Shown: positions 33,983 through 46,348 of the stretch, one piece after another
Layout: each line of letters begins with the position of its first letter
Position numbering within the stretch: the first letter of the stretch is position 1
Assembly: GCA_022496205.1 (NCBI GenBank)
Contig: WTXD01000012.1
Coordinates: 1-64,000, forward strand
Direction of reading: 5' to 3'
Length of the DNA stretch: 64,000 nucleotides
Origin: Gloeopeniophorella convolvens
Taxonomy: Eukaryota > Basidiomycota > Agaricomycetes > Russulales
Translations under genes and position numbers: made by a program
Notes under the pieces: generated by a model
The model's database searches: none
Seen by the model: only the letters and a program-made list of their open reading frames with translations
Told to the model about the DNA's origin: nothing

Positions 33983-35326
33983 GGTGTTTTGGACGCGTTG
34001 TGGGTGGAAAGAGGCGCGTTGGAGGACGGGATGAGGAGTGGACGCAACTCGGTGCGTACGGAGGAAAGGCAAGGCCGTCGCAAACAACCGTCAAGGCAAA
34101 CCGCCTCGCATCGGCATCTCCCGCGCGATCATCCGGATTCTGCCGGACACACGGCTGGCCCGTGCGCTCGTGGGAACATGACCGGCTCCTCTATCTCCAA
34201 ATCTCCAAACGCTGAGCTGCCTAGACCGCTCGCATCTGGAAGGACGAGATGGCCAGTGCTACATACTTACGTGGCAGTCACACCCGAACACATCCTGTTC
34301 CCTGTGGTGGAACATCTTGTGTTGCACAACTACTCACAGACGGCTACATCGCTGCCAAACAGAATCAGTGTCATCCAAACAAGCAGCTGTTGCCCCGATC
34401 GAGGGAATCTGTGCGTACCACGCACAGGCCAAATCCAAGTAAAATCGCATCAGGAGCCTGTGATGACCATGAGCCTTCCAGGTTGCGCAACTTGTTTGCA
34501 CTATAAGTTCCTGACACTTCGAATCAGGTAGGCAAACCTGAGCGCAGAGTTTCGCAGGGTCGCTGAACAGAAAGGATCGCTTAGCCACAGAGATACAATT
34601 GCGCGGAGAAGGAGTAAAGAGGTGATGAGAGACGCAACGATCTCGAGAGGCCCTGAGAAAGACGTCGGATGTCTCATGGATCGATCTAACGTCATCAGCA
34701 ACAAGATGAACGTCCTGTCGCCAGAAAGAGAGCTCAGTTAGCGCAGAACAACTTGTCCAAAACAAACAGCGTGCGATGATGAAAATATTTGTTCGGTCGC
34801 AGAGCCTCCGGTCGGACCACCTCTCCACTGTGGCCAACACTTCTTCGGGCTCATTTCCTTAGAGGTACATAGAATTCGAATAGGACTTGACGCCATGAGC
34901 GAGGCATTCTATCGGGAGTGAGCCGGCATATACTTAATGGATTCAGGGTCACAGCTTTGGCTGACAACGGAGCTGCTCGGAGGTGTGCAGCGACTGCAGA
35001 GCCTTTGCGTCGAGACAGCAGGACGTGCCAGCCTTTCCAGCAAACAGATAGCAATGGAATTGCAAAGAGATAAAGGCGGATACATGTCGGTGTTGCTCTC
35101 CCGTTATCTGCATGTCCAAGTCGCAATTTTCATAGATTCGTTCGCGGATAGTGTAAAGGCACAAGCAGGTATAGTCCAAACTCGCACCAGATTGACCGTC
35201 GAGCGAACGAGCACGTGGGCGGAGTTACAATTTCTCTCGCTTGAAGCTTCCGTTCAATTGGGAAGTTGACTGTTACCACAGGTTAACGGTTACCACTGGA
35301 GAACGTTCAACTAAGCCGAAAGCAGA
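33983..35326. other. Divergent 1.3-kb region, no gene supported
   Basis: This lies between the PWWP gene (-) and the MMTAG2-like gene (+) and must contain both promoters. A 168-codon minus-strand open frame (34334-34840) has coding-unlike composition and no motif. There are short GTTAACGGTTAAC-like and GTTCAAC words just before 35327. Confidence 0.45.
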
Positions 35327-36319
35327 ATGTTCGAACCTATTCGTGGCGGCACACGCGGTGGCCAGGGGGAGTTCAAATGGTCGGACGTATCTGCAGATAA
35401 GGATCGCGAGGTATGGTCGAATCTGTGTACTTGCTGTTCGCTCACGAGGCGATAATCGCACAGAACTACCTCGGACATAGCGTAAACGCGCCCACTGGTC
35501 GGTGGCAGAAAAACAAGGATGTGCACTGGTACAACCGCGATGTCAAGGGCAGTGCAGAACAGCGCGCGGAGGAGCTCCGCAAGATCAAGGAGGCCGAGGC
35601 CGAGGCCCTCTCCATAGCACTGTACGCGCCTCGCATGCGACTATTCTGTCTCCAATGCTCACTCACGCAGGGGGTTTGGGCCGTCCAAGAAAGAAGGTAC
35701 TTCAAGTGTCCCAGGTACAGGTGCAAATGCCGTCCCGGTCCCACCAGCAGCGGCCGACCCTGACGGGGACCCAAGCGCTGCAACCGATGAAGCTGAGCGG
35801 AAGCAGCGCAAGGCAGAGCGTAAAGAGGAAAAGGCGGTACGCAAGGCGGAGAGAGCAGCCCGCAAGGAACAACGCCGCGTGCGCAAGGACCGACACTACG
35901 ATGCTTCTCGCTCTCCCTCGCATCCTCGCTCACGTTCACGAAGCCCTGTGCGCTGGAAACGCGACAGCCGCTCGATCTCACCCAGGCGACAGGACGAGCT
36001 CAACAATCCGGAGTATGACGGTCCCCACAATCGCAGGCACCACGATTCGCGTGACCATGGTCGCCTCAGCAGCGGTCGAATGTGGGAAGGAGACGAACGG
36101 CGATACCACGCTGACAGTCGGTATCGCGGTCGCTCACGCTCACGCTCCCCCTGGCAACGCGATCACGAGCAGCGCCATGCCTCACCGTTACATCGGGCTT
36201 CCCGTGACGACGATTACGACGACACCACGCGCGAGCGCGAGCGCGTCAGAGACCGGCGGCGATGGGACGGCAACGTAGGCCGCGAGGTTCTAGGGAGTGG
36301 TCAGCGGGGGCCGAGTTAA
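35327..36319 (+). CDS. MMTAG2-like (multiple myeloma tumor-associated protein 2 family) protein
   Basis: The exons are 35327-35410, 35464-35621 and 35671-36319 (296 aa). The N-terminal domain is diagnostic: GGTRGGQGEFKWSDVSADKD, then NYLGHSVNAPTGRWQKNKD, VHWYNRDVKG and EELRKIKEAEAEALSIALG. The rest is a Lys/Glu/Arg helix (KAERKEEKAVRKAERAARKE) followed by an SR/RS-like tail (SPSHPRSRSRSPVRWKR) ending in GQRGPS. The human homologue is a nuclear phosphoprotein of poorly defined function. The RS-like tail suggests an RNA-processing setting, which is inference only. The first exon is only 28 codons and its splice frame agrees exactly. Confidence 0.82.
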
Positions 36320-39163
36320 GCTGGGGGTGGTCAAGGAGGTGCGTCTGCTACCCAAGCTGTTTTCTGCGTCAGACCTCATTTTCCTCTCAGCGTGTCCTTC
36401 GTGAGGGTCGGGTGTCGGGCAATATGCGACGGACTTCGTGTATTCTGCACATACTTAATTGCAGGGTGTGGTTGTGGCCCGATAGTAACGCGCATACATG
36501 TAGTACAGTATATCGGACGGGGGAGCTCCGGCCATCTTTAGAGACAAATTTGGATCCTTCGTCGGCGCCTTGCGCGCGTCTCACGGCTCCCACGACGTTC
36601 GGCCTTCCAAACACGGGTTGGGGATCTGGGACATCTGAAATTCAGGGTTACTTCCGCCCAGACTTGACTTCGTCCTTTGTGATCTCCCATCCGACGTCAG
36701 ATGGCGGGATCCACAATTTCCTTTTGGATGCCCAATTGAGAGACTTCTCTAGCTTCAGCCTGTTGTTATCGCCCTGGTCTCTGTAGGTAAGCCACAGGAA
36801 CAATACAAGTTCAAGACAGTATGTACTTTCTTTCCGATATCGTTACAGCGTACGATGCCTGATGCAGACTCTTCGTCGCGTTGCAGCTTATGGCCTCGGA
36901 GCAGATGGTTTTTCCGGCATATGATATTCACGCAAACGCGGCAGGAATCCGAAACAACGCGCATGGACAGCCACTCATATGTCCATCGATCACTTCCCGC
37001 CGGTTTGCATTTTTGCACCTCAGACGCCTGCCTGCTTGCCCGCCCGCCAGAACATCATTCTCGGTCACGTGGTATCACATCGAGCTTGCGGTGATGGTCG
37101 GGATTCCTCTCATGTGCTCTTCGGGCGCCTATGATAGCTGAGAGAGTAAAAAACAACTCCTACATCGCTGTCTCTGCTAGTCGCGGGGCTTATCGGAAGG
37201 TAACCACGTGGTTGCTATCTGTGCCGTGGCTGATGAATGTTCTATCCCTGCTGCGCCAGCGCTGGGTTCCGGATCGTCGATGCGGCTGAGCTCAGTCTCG
37301 GAAGGAATGGTCGCTTGTCCCGGGTCTCGACATAACGTTCGGCCCCACTGTCGCGTGAGTTTCGGCATGGAATGGCCTAACCGAATATACTGACCTTCGT
37401 ACTTGCAATGTCACGGTGCTTTCCAGCTGCTGTTTAATGGAGAAGGTGGTACGCTTCCTTACACTAGACATTCAACGACTCCGACGCGGCACACTGAACA
37501 TGAGGAGAACCACAATCCCATAGATACGAGTTAGCTAATCGGCGCAGTGGACACCGGTCTTCTGAGGTGGACGTACGATCCTGATTCATGGATGAAGTTG
37601 CGTGGCATCAAATGCTTTTCGCGAACCTCCCGCACCGTTCAGAGCTGTGTGTCCACGAGGCAAGTACATATTGCAATATTCATTCCTGAGTTGGAATTTC
37701 AAGGACAGCTCCTGCCCATGCTCAATAGGTAGCTGCCATGAGGCAAACCTCCCTCCAACGTCCTTCGTTCATTCACCGCGGAGAATGACTGTCGCCGCCG
37801 CAACGTGAGTATTTCTACCCCCTTCGCGGCGTTCCGGCGGCTTTTTATGACCTGCCCATGGGCTTCGTGTTCATTCGAAGCTGGCAGGAGTACCAGAGAG
37901 ATCGGCTTTCTCCGGGTCTTCTTTCTCCTTTGCCCTCGTAGCAGCAGTCTGATATAGTAGCCTCTACGGCGCACGTCGCACCCCATGGTCATGGGACCCA
38001 CCTAGACATTTGTGACGCTGCCCCTGGGCTGCGCCCCAGACGCGGCGCCGCATTCGGCTGCGTGCTCCACGGAACTAACACAGAGCACGCTGGTCATTTT
38101 CCCATGCACATTCCCATAGGAGTTTCCTATTGACTTTCTGCCTGGCACCGTCTGCTTCTAACAGAAGAGAAGGTAGAGGGGTGACGGGCGCGACCTCACA
38201 TGGCTGTCAAACGTACATGCGCTGTGTTTCTTGCCGACAACGCTAATAGAGCCAAGCACCACTGCAATGACTGCCGTTGTGGAAGATCAACCTAAACTTC
38301 CCGGATCGACCGGTGGACGTGGTGGCGTAGCTCTGCAGCATGGCCTCAATCAACACGTCGCCTGTGTGCGAGTAAGCACTTGCAACCGTCCAAATTGACG
38401 ACCCCGGCTGCCGGTTGTGACGTTTGACATGGCTCCTTCGAACGCACAGATCCCGAGAACAAGTAATAGGGCAACAGTCGAGGGCTGCTTCCGAATGCTA
38501 GACCTTGTCCGACCAAACCGCGGCAGTCAAACACTCAACGGATCCTCCTCCGTCTGATTTCCGTATTGAGGGCTATTTGAAGATTTGATCCAGTTGAAAT
38601 ATCGCATTAGCCTCACCTGATGTGCGTGCCCGTGACCGCCGACACCCGGTCATAACGCTCATGAGGTTTCCCCTGCGACAGCATCTTCCAGGGTGGCCCA
38701 CCTGCTTCCCTATCGGCGACATCCTTCATCTCACCATCTAAAACCAGCTTGCCGCAATCCGCGTTTGGACAGCGCCGATCACATTGAGCGGTCCGCCTGG
38801 CGACTTTGCTCGCCAGCTCCCCGTCTCACAATCGCCATCGATAGCGCCCGGCCACTCTGGCACATTCAAGCGCTGACTACACACTCTTCCTGGTGCAGCA
38901 CCGAAGTACGCACTTGCGGAGTTCGTATCTATGCCTCATGGATGAAAGTGCCACTACTGGGCATATCTGATCTCGTTGGTGCTTGCGGGCCTTCCGGTGC
39001 TGCACGTAACACGCTGGCGCGACCAACAGTACGGACCGCCCTTCTCACAGACTGACTACAAAAAGACGCATGCAGAGACACCCAACCCTTGCCTCCACTT
39101 CCTCTCTCACGTCGTATCCACCCACAGTTCTCGTTCCCACTCACATTTACCCCATTTCCCGCC
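36320..39163. other. Intergenic region of 2.8 kb, no gene supported
   Basis: Scattered short open frames, none with family motifs or exon partners. The first few hundred bases are the 3' flank of the MMTAG2-like gene and the last ones the promoter of the DUF6593 gene. No repeat termini were seen. Confidence 0.4.
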
Positions 39164-39886
39164 ATGGTGAAACTGGGTCTCCCCTTCATGCTCGAAGATA
39201 AGACAGGCTCGCTGTCCAACTCGGATTACAAGGACCTTTATGACCGCATGTACCTGGGTGTGCGATGTACGCGTCGCGAATCCAACGGCGCGTCTCAATA
39301 CGCAGTATTCAACTATCTCCCAAGCGAATGGAGTGATCCTGCAGTGTCGCTGGAATATGGCGTAGGCGGTACCCCTGGTGCCGTTACATTCATGCGCGCT
39401 GGCCGTACACCCACTACACTTGCCATGGGTGACTATCTCATGGCAGTTGACGAGTGCGTTGTCCTGTACACATATACCCGCCAACGCACATTGACCTTCT
39501 TGCGGTCTGGCTCAGTAATAACCCCCGACATCGGAAATTTGTTGCTTCTGACGGGCAGGAGTATCGCTGGAGCTGGCGAACGAACACAGCCGAGAACTTG
39601 GAATGGTCGGTGGGTAGAAAATACATAAGCATCTGAGCACACACTGATATCCGTTGGTTCAGTGCGTCAACGTGAGCGGGGTTGCAGTTGCATGGTACGC
39701 ATTGAAAATCCCGGGCGAGAACTATGCGAACTCCTCTGGGTGTATGTTCGGTGTTGAGGAGCCGTACCCTCACCTGGCAGTGGGTAAGCGAGACCCCTAC
39801 CCTAGGTTGAGAACCGCTACTGAGATGGCACAGAGTTCCTCGTGACATTTCTCATCATGCGACACATTGCGACGCACAACATGTGA
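39164..39886 (+). CDS. DUF6593-type protein (basidiomycete family)
   Basis: The exons are 39164-39453, 39516-39609, 39663-39783 and 39834-39886 (185 aa, frames close). The family pattern is clear: RKFVASDGQEYRWSWR in exon 2, VAWYALKIPGENYANSSG and EPYPHLA in exon 3, and a C-terminal FLIMRHIATHNM. DUF6593 proteins form expanded families in Agaricomycetes and their function is unknown. There is no signal peptide or transmembrane segment. The last exon encodes only 17 full codons yet restores the conserved C-terminus precisely, which supports the model. Confidence 0.8.
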
Positions 39887-40637
39887 AACTTTGAGGCGTC
39901 TCCCTTTGCACGGTAATCATGGAAGTCATGCACAGCAGCTTGAACAACACTCAACATGGGCTGAGATCGTCCCGACATACCTCTCTAGCTTTCGTAGCCG
40001 TCATTGGTTGCACGCATTGCCCGCGCCGGGTATATCTTACTGTATTTATATGATAAAGGCACATGCCATCGCTTTCGAAACGGTTCTTCCGAGAGTTGAT
40101 AAGTTGAGTCAACCATGGCGGTTGTAAGTTCCGATAACCCTAGTGCTCCGCACGTTGCCTGTATCGTCGGCGAAGCAACGCTTACATTTACCCCTCCGCC
40201 TTACGAAAGCGGCCTCGCCTTCAAACCTCTTCCAAAGGCGCGGAACACCCGCAAAGACGCTTGGGAACACCCAAGTGCACATGGCCCTAGCGCATCTCCT
40301 AATTGGAGCTCTGAATCTGCCATCTGACGACCAGCGGTACTGTATAGGTGGCGCATCTACGTCTCGCGTAACTGGTTTTGCAGGGTTACGCCTGCGGGGC
40401 CCCTTCGGTGGATCTGAGTCGAGTGAGTCAATCATGGTCGTCCGAAGTGAGAGGAAGCATTGGGCACCCGACCGGAGCCACAGCGGACCGGGACCGACGC
40501 ATGATGGCCGTGCGGAATCGGGCCGGCTGCGCTCATGACTCATCAATGCGGCCTTAAAATGTTGAACTTGCAGGTCTCAAGCATACCCCCTCGCTCAGCT
40601 CAGCATTATCCCACCCAGTGTTGACCTAAGGTGCTGA
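39887..40637. other. Intergenic region, no gene supported
   Basis: A 70-codon frame from 40115 (+) and a 145-codon frame on the minus strand (40109-40546) overlap and show no motif. The right end is the promoter of the P-loop gene. The start of that gene is set by the ATG at 40638. Confidence 0.4.
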
Positions 40638-41463
40638 ATGGCTCCTCCTACCGCGCCGATCGCAGGTTTACCTTTACGTGGGGATGGTTGTGGGAAGTAT
40701 AGGGTCCATGTCGTGGGCAACAGCGGTGCGCATCAAACCAGCCTTGCAGTACTCCTCGTCCTTTCTATTCCATTCTTACCAGCCCTCTCTCCTTTGGTGC
40801 AGGTGTCGGCAAGGCGAGTCTACCGGCTGTCGGGAGGCATCCCCGACTCGGCATGTGATGGACTTGTCTCAAGCCTTGTTCTTTTCAGTCAACCCTGTCC
40901 GCGGAGCTTGGTGGAATTCTCGGTGTGCCACACATAGCCCTCGATGCGCTATTTTGGAAACCGGGGTGGGAGAAAAGTTCAACGCCAGAGTTCCAGACCA
41001 AACTTCGAGCTTTGCTTGACGCGAACCCGAGAGGGTGGGTCGTTGACGGCAACTATACTAAACGCGTCGACGATATATTGGAGAGTGAACAAACGGACGT
41101 GATTTGTGCGTTCGGGGGGGTACAATATTCCTTGCGAATTAGCTCATCTATCTCATTTCAGGGCTTGACCCACCGTTATTCCTCTACTTCCCTCGTCTAT
41201 GCTTGCGCACCCTTTGGCGTCTCCTGCGAGTTCAGGAACAGTGTGCTGCTGACTGCCCTGAACGCTTCGGGAGGACATTCTTCTCGCGGGACAGCATCAT
41301 ATGGTGGTGTATCACCCAACACTCTGCAAGCCGCCGCATTTATGGTCCACGCCTACTCACGGACGGAATTCACGTTGGAGGGAAGATGCGCCGTATCGGA
41401 GGATGCGGCAATGAGCTAAAGGAGTGGAAGGAGGATGTACGGGAAATGGCGCGCAGCCAGTAA
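40638..41463 (+). CDS. P-loop kinase-like NTPase (adenylate kinase-like / FlaR-like), with microexon
   Basis: The exons are 40638-40725, 40803-40813 (11 nt), 40889-41105 and 41162-41463 (205 aa, frames close). The Walker A motif VVGNSGVGKST (residues 25-35) is assembled across two introns. The second of these has a GC donor (AAG|GCGAGT at 40814). Downstream follow GVPHIALDALFWKPGWEK, RGWVVDGNYTKR, TDVIWLDPPLFLYFPRLCLR, a Trp-rich FFSRDSIIWWC and a C-terminal KMRRIGGCGNELKEWK. I know this series from fungal and bacterial adenylate-kinase-like ATPases annotated as P-loop NTPase or topology-modulation proteins. Substrate is unknown; a small-molecule kinase is likely. Confidence 0.82.
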
Positions 41464-41602
41464 CACTGGGCGATAGCGTCTCAAAGTCATTCGGTGCGGC
41501 AGCCCTTGTTATTCAGAGTAATCTAGCACCGATGTTAGGTTCTCTCCAACGCGTATGTCATATCAAGTGTGTTTTACTCCGCGGTATACTCACGTCTTCC
41601 AG

Positions 41603-41880
41603 CTGGCTCAAAAGATATTTCTCACCCCTTAAGTATATTCGGATGCGGTATGCTGTTCCCTACGAAAGCAACGAGGTCTATAACAAGGATAAGCAACGTT
41701 CCTACCCTGTCGGTGAGTTCGCATACCTTGCAATATTAATAATTTTGAAGTGATCACTTGTAGGGCGTATTCTCGGTCGCACTCAAGGCTACACAGAAAT
41801 AAACAAGGTTCGTTTCACTCAATCTGGTACGTGTTGAATTGACAAATTAGATCAGTGGGACTCGGGACTATATTCCTTGA
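41603..41880 (+). CDS. Orphan spliced 3' gene end (unknown protein, 5' end unresolved)
   Basis: Exons 41603-41712, 41764-41807 and 41851-41880 join in frame through two clean introns (GTGAGT...TGTAG, GTTCGT...TTAG). They encode about 60 residues with protein-like composition: WLKRYFSPLKYIRMRYAVPY, then KDKQRSYPVGRILGRTQGY, ending SGTRDYIP and a TGA. A candidate first exon (ATG at 41532, donor at 41553) has a good donor but its frame does not match. I do not recognise the family. It could be a short basic mitochondrial-type protein or a decayed gene. Confidence 0.4.
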
Positions 41881-43022
41881 CTCGTCCGTGATTTCGACAC
41901 TAGGCTCCCGAAATACGATGTTTTTTGCCCTACCCTTCACCGAGTCCTTCATATTCACAGGGTACGCGCCGAATTATGATTGTTATGATAGGACCGGACC
42001 CGAACCAGACCGTGGGCCTTATCCAGTCCCAAGCAAGATACGGGCAGTCGGCCGATTGACGTCCCGCTCTTGAGTGAAGGAAGTCGTAATACAGATCATT
42101 CATCGCGGAGAGCCAGAACCCTTGTCCGGAGCACGCGGTTAGCTCCCTCACGGATCCCGTCTGGACACCGCTAATCGCTGTCGCTGGTGATTCCAACACG
42201 TGATCGCGTCCAACTCATTCGCCCACAAGTGAACGACGATATACTGTACTTGGGATGTGAGCCTACGCGTATGAGAGTATCACATGCCTCTCGAGGTGAG
42301 TCTCGCGTGTGATTCTGCAATCACCGCATGGACCCCAGTGCTGCTCAGTAAACCCCCTGTGCTTCGTCCGGTCTCCCGGTCGCCCGTCTTCTGCTTGTGC
42401 CTGGGCGCTGCGGGGAGCTGACTGATATGTCCTTCTAGCGCAAGAAGGAGTTGTGGCTTTGCGCCCGAGTCCACACCGCGGGTTGAGAGTACAAAGCCTG
42501 GCGCCGCCGGCGACAGCGTCTTGAATCCATCGTTATGGGGCGTAACGCTTGTCAGTGCATTGATGCCACATAATGGTGTGCTGCAAGAGGGCGTTACGGT
42601 GACGGCCGTCAGCGTGTCCCTGCCAGCTTAAGGCGACAGGCAGGTGCCGGAATTTATTGTGAATAGCCTCCGATGCATTGCTAACGTGATAGAAGGATAT
42701 CAGATTGAATCTTGACGACGTATATAGGCGGGATAGAACGAGTCGTGACAAGGAGTATAGTAGTGTTGACAGCTTCCATAACGTACAGTATATTGTGGCA
42801 TCTGGGTGGACAAAGCAAAGTAATTATGGCCGTTCTTAATATGTAGCAGGAGAAATTCACGAACGAGACAGATTGTAGGGATATTTACCTATATATACGC
42901 AGTGCCAACAGACGTTACACAGCTCAACGGGCGGTCTTGGAGATACAATAAGAGAAGCAACATGGGGCACAACAGGTGGAGTGAAGAGCAAGGCGATGCA
43001 ATAAGACTTACAGAAAGCAGAA
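41881..43022. other. Convergent intergenic region, no gene supported
   Basis: This lies between the orphan gene end (+) and the transcription factor's 3' end (-). Composition becomes more AT-rich to the right (42760-42960), as expected of 3' flanks. No motif-bearing open frame was found. Confidence 0.4.
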
Positions 43023-46000
43023 TCATGCGCGGAGAGTTATCATCCGGGTAGATGAAGGTAGAGGAAGCTCAGGAGGTGGAGGCGGTGGGGGTATGCCGGC
43101 ACTGGCGCATGCCTGGGACAATTGTGTACGTAGCGCCTTGCCTTGGAGGTGAAAGGCTGCGGGGAGAATTCCGAGTCGGCGACGTTCCAAAAGGAAATGA
43201 GAGAGGAACGTACCCTGGCAAGGCCAAAGGGAATTAAGTACTTCGATCGGCGCAAGGAATGATTTCGCAAGTTCCAGTGCCCGTAAGAGGTCTCGATCGC
43301 CGTCCCACAGGGTCAGGCACCTGAATGTTATCCGTGAGTAGCTGGCCATTCTCATAAGACATAAAAACGCGCACGTGGCTACTTGGTTCGCGAACCAGCC
43401 GATTTGGAACGGGCGGCGGAGAAAGATGTGTACAGTAGGCTCTGTCACACGTGCTAATGAGTTCTTGACACGCTTTGCCACTTGTTCCTGGTAGAATACT
43501 ACCGGTGTACGTTAATAAATGGAAGGAGCGATATGGATGTAAGAAGACCCCTTACACCATTCTTCGGCCAGGCGGCGGTTCCAGACGGGTTTCGTTCTCA
43601 CGTCGAGGTCAAGGAGAATGCTATGATGGTGTAAAAGTATGATCTCAGGGGCGCAAACAAATGAGCTTACCTCCTCGTGAGATACGTCACCTCGAGCCGC
43701 GTACTGCAAAGCGGTGTCAGCCTATTGTAGTACGGTCCGAGAAAGTAAGGCACCCACTTAGCGATGAACTCCCGGCACATATAGATGAGCGCGGTGTCAA
43801 TATTGCAGATGTGTGCGTCCAAGGCCTCTTCGACCACACGTGTTTCCACGTACGCGGTGCATGCTATGCGCGTCCGTTCCTCAGTCGAGAGGCGCTCGTC
43901 CCAGAAGCGGACAGTACAATTCCACAGGAGCATGCTGCGACAATAGAGGGCCCATACAGTGTCCTTGCCCGAGTGTGGGGCGATGAACCCCCTCCGCTGA
44001 TGATATTCTCCGGGGAACAGAAGGTGGAACTGCATTTGGGGGCGGATCTTCGATAAGCAGGCCACATGAGTGAATCAAGAGCGACGTACAGTCGACGAAT
44101 CAATCAAAGACAGGTTCAATGGCTCACGCTGCTCCGCGGCACGTGCGACGGTGTGGTTTGCGACGAGCATGAGGGCGCTCCAGCAGAGTCGGCGGGTCTC
44201 TTCCGCTTTCGCCTCTGCTGGTGTCCACATAGGGTCCCATGCAGGCTGGAACGACCAGGTGGCTGAGCCATCGGCTGGCAGCGTCGTGCATTCGCAACGC
44301 TTCGGTGGTGGACGGGGGTGTGCAACTGTGGCCACACCAGATGAATGATCGAGGGTGTCTGGGTCGCGTGCATCCAGGGCGGTCAGCTGTAATGCTTCAA
44401 TGATCTTGTCGAGGAAGATGAGCGCAGCGTCGGCGTTATCACTGTTGTGCTGAGGGTGCGCAGAAGTCTCGAAGAGAGCGAGGACCATTGCTGCTTCCGC
44501 AAGGCCTAGGTCAAGCCACTGTGCGTTCCAAGATTCCTGAAGTTGGGCCTGAGCTGCGTCACGCAGCCTGAGTGCCTGAGCGCGCCCGTTAGCGCCGAGC
44601 TCGATCTCGCTCGACTTCATGAGCATTGCCATAGCCAGACAAGAATAGACAAGCGCGGGTTGTATGTGCGTGCGTGCGTGCGGGTCAAATAAATCGCGGA
44701 GAAACCACTGGGCGTTGAAGAAGGTCAGCCAATGATTGCTTGAGGTGAAACTAAGGACATAAGAGTCAGCGATCATGTCATCCACGGGAGTTGATACGTG
44801 ACCACAAGACTCACAGAACGTTCAAGTCGGCGGTAATATCTTTCAAACTATGGGAGTAATAACCGTAGTCAAGTCAAGTAATCGAACGTCATGAGGGGCA
44901 TAAACGACTTACGCTTGTTCACGCGTCAGGCCATATGTATCAAGGAGGCTCTCCCACCATACTTTGCGTGGGTATTCCACAGCTGGAGCGGGGGCCAATG
45001 GAGGAGAAGGATCGTCGTAGGAGGATGTACCCGGGGAGCGTAGATCATGCTCGAAAGGGCGAACGAACGGTAATTCTGGCGGGATGTCGCTGTTCAAAGT
45101 ATGCGAGGCTCGTTGCGTAGATGTCATCGATGGCGGTCTCTTCGGTAAATAGACGTGAGTCCATGCAGTGCGATAAGTACACAACGGAGGGGCTCACCTT
45201 TCCATAAAGCTCCTCGTGATAGGGCGAAGAAACATCCACGAGCGAAGAGGAGGATGCTGCAAGAAGCTCAGGGTCGGGCTTGTTAGGCTTCTGATGCACT
45301 GGGACAAGCATTGGTAAGGATACAGGCGAGACCTCACTCTCCTTAAAGCTCGTGGCCGCCGTAGTGTCGCCTTCAGTTGGGTCAGCTCGCCGCTTTTTCT
45401 TCGGCTGGGGTCAGATCCATCAGATTGACGCTTCTTGCACGAGCGTTTCCGTGTGCCAGGCCGTTTATCGGGCCCTCGCCGTTTGGGAACTTTATCATAG
45501 ATGCATTCGTTACTACGCTTGAGACAATTTTGGCACTTTGGGCGCGTAGAGTCACAGCGGATCTTGCGCGACCGACTATAGATACCGCCAGCTCAAGTAA
45601 GTCTGGAGCGGCGGCTTTATTGAGGCCGAGTAATCACGTACCACTGGCGGCATGCGATGACACCTGAAGAAACATTGCGAATAGCGCCAGCCCGTGAAGA
45701 TGAAGCCACGGGTGTGTCAGTGCTTCCGGATGCCGACGCATCTAAGGTTCGGTCCGCCACTGCGGCCGAGTGGGCTTGAGGAGGAGGGGTGCTAGTAATT
45801 GCAGATGTGGGGGATCTGCCGAGGTGTGAAGAGGAGCTGATCTGAGGGAGTGGTGCGGAGGCGTCAGTAAAGCTGGCGACCCTATCGAATGCAGGATCCA
45901 TGAGAGAAGGAAAGCGGTGCGGCATGGCAAGCTCGTAGGCGGAAGATGTAAAGGACTGTGTGTGCAGTGTAGCGGAGGGATTATAGCTTAATGCTGTGTT

Positions 46001-46348
46001 CGGGGGTTCTTTGGGGTAGACATGCTCGTGTGCGCCAAGATCCTGAGATTGTAGGTAGTATTGGGAGGTGGCATAAGGGGGAGCGATAAGGCTGGAGTGA
46101 GGCATTAGGGAATCGGAGCCTATAGACTGATATCGGGCTTTATGGAGGTCTCAGTTAAGCGGGGCTAAGCACATGGAAGGAGATCAACTGATGGACGCAC
46201 GTTCTATTGGTATAAAAGCAGTGAGCGGCTGCTCGAGGTCAGGCGAATGAAGCTCTGATTCTTCTTCACTCGACTGGAAACCTTCGGACTCTAGCGCGAC
46301 ACCTCTCGGAAATGGCGTGTACTGTTCATAGTTTGAACTGGCCACCAT
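43023..46348 (-). CDS. Zn2Cys6 fungal-specific transcription factor, one frameshift in exon 3
   Basis: There are twelve exons: 46348-46201, 46119-45642, 45575-45198, 45139-44913, 44847-44815, 44750-44090, 44029-43758, 43703-43671, 43620-43556, 43498-43375, 43320-43214 and 43156-43023. The zinc cluster CX2CX6CX5CX2CX6C sits at residues 206-232 and is split by an intron within its second Cys codon. The basic linker KRRGPDKRPGTRKRSCKKR follows. The fungal_trans middle region is intact: HWLTFFNAQWFLRDLFDP, MAMLMKSSEIELGANGR, AEAAMVLALFETSAHP, DTVWALYCRSMLLWN, YMCREFI and ALELAKSFLAPIEVLNSLWP. The N-terminus is acidic (SSEEESE). Exon 3 changes frame at 45394-45398 (A5 on the coding strand); one more A gives 886 aa. 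Targets are unknown. Two exons are only 33 nt. Confidence 0.82.

Noticed and set aside
34334..34840. 168-codon minus-strand open frame as a gene
   Set aside because: Irregular composition, no motif, no exon partners; it lies in the divergent promoter region.
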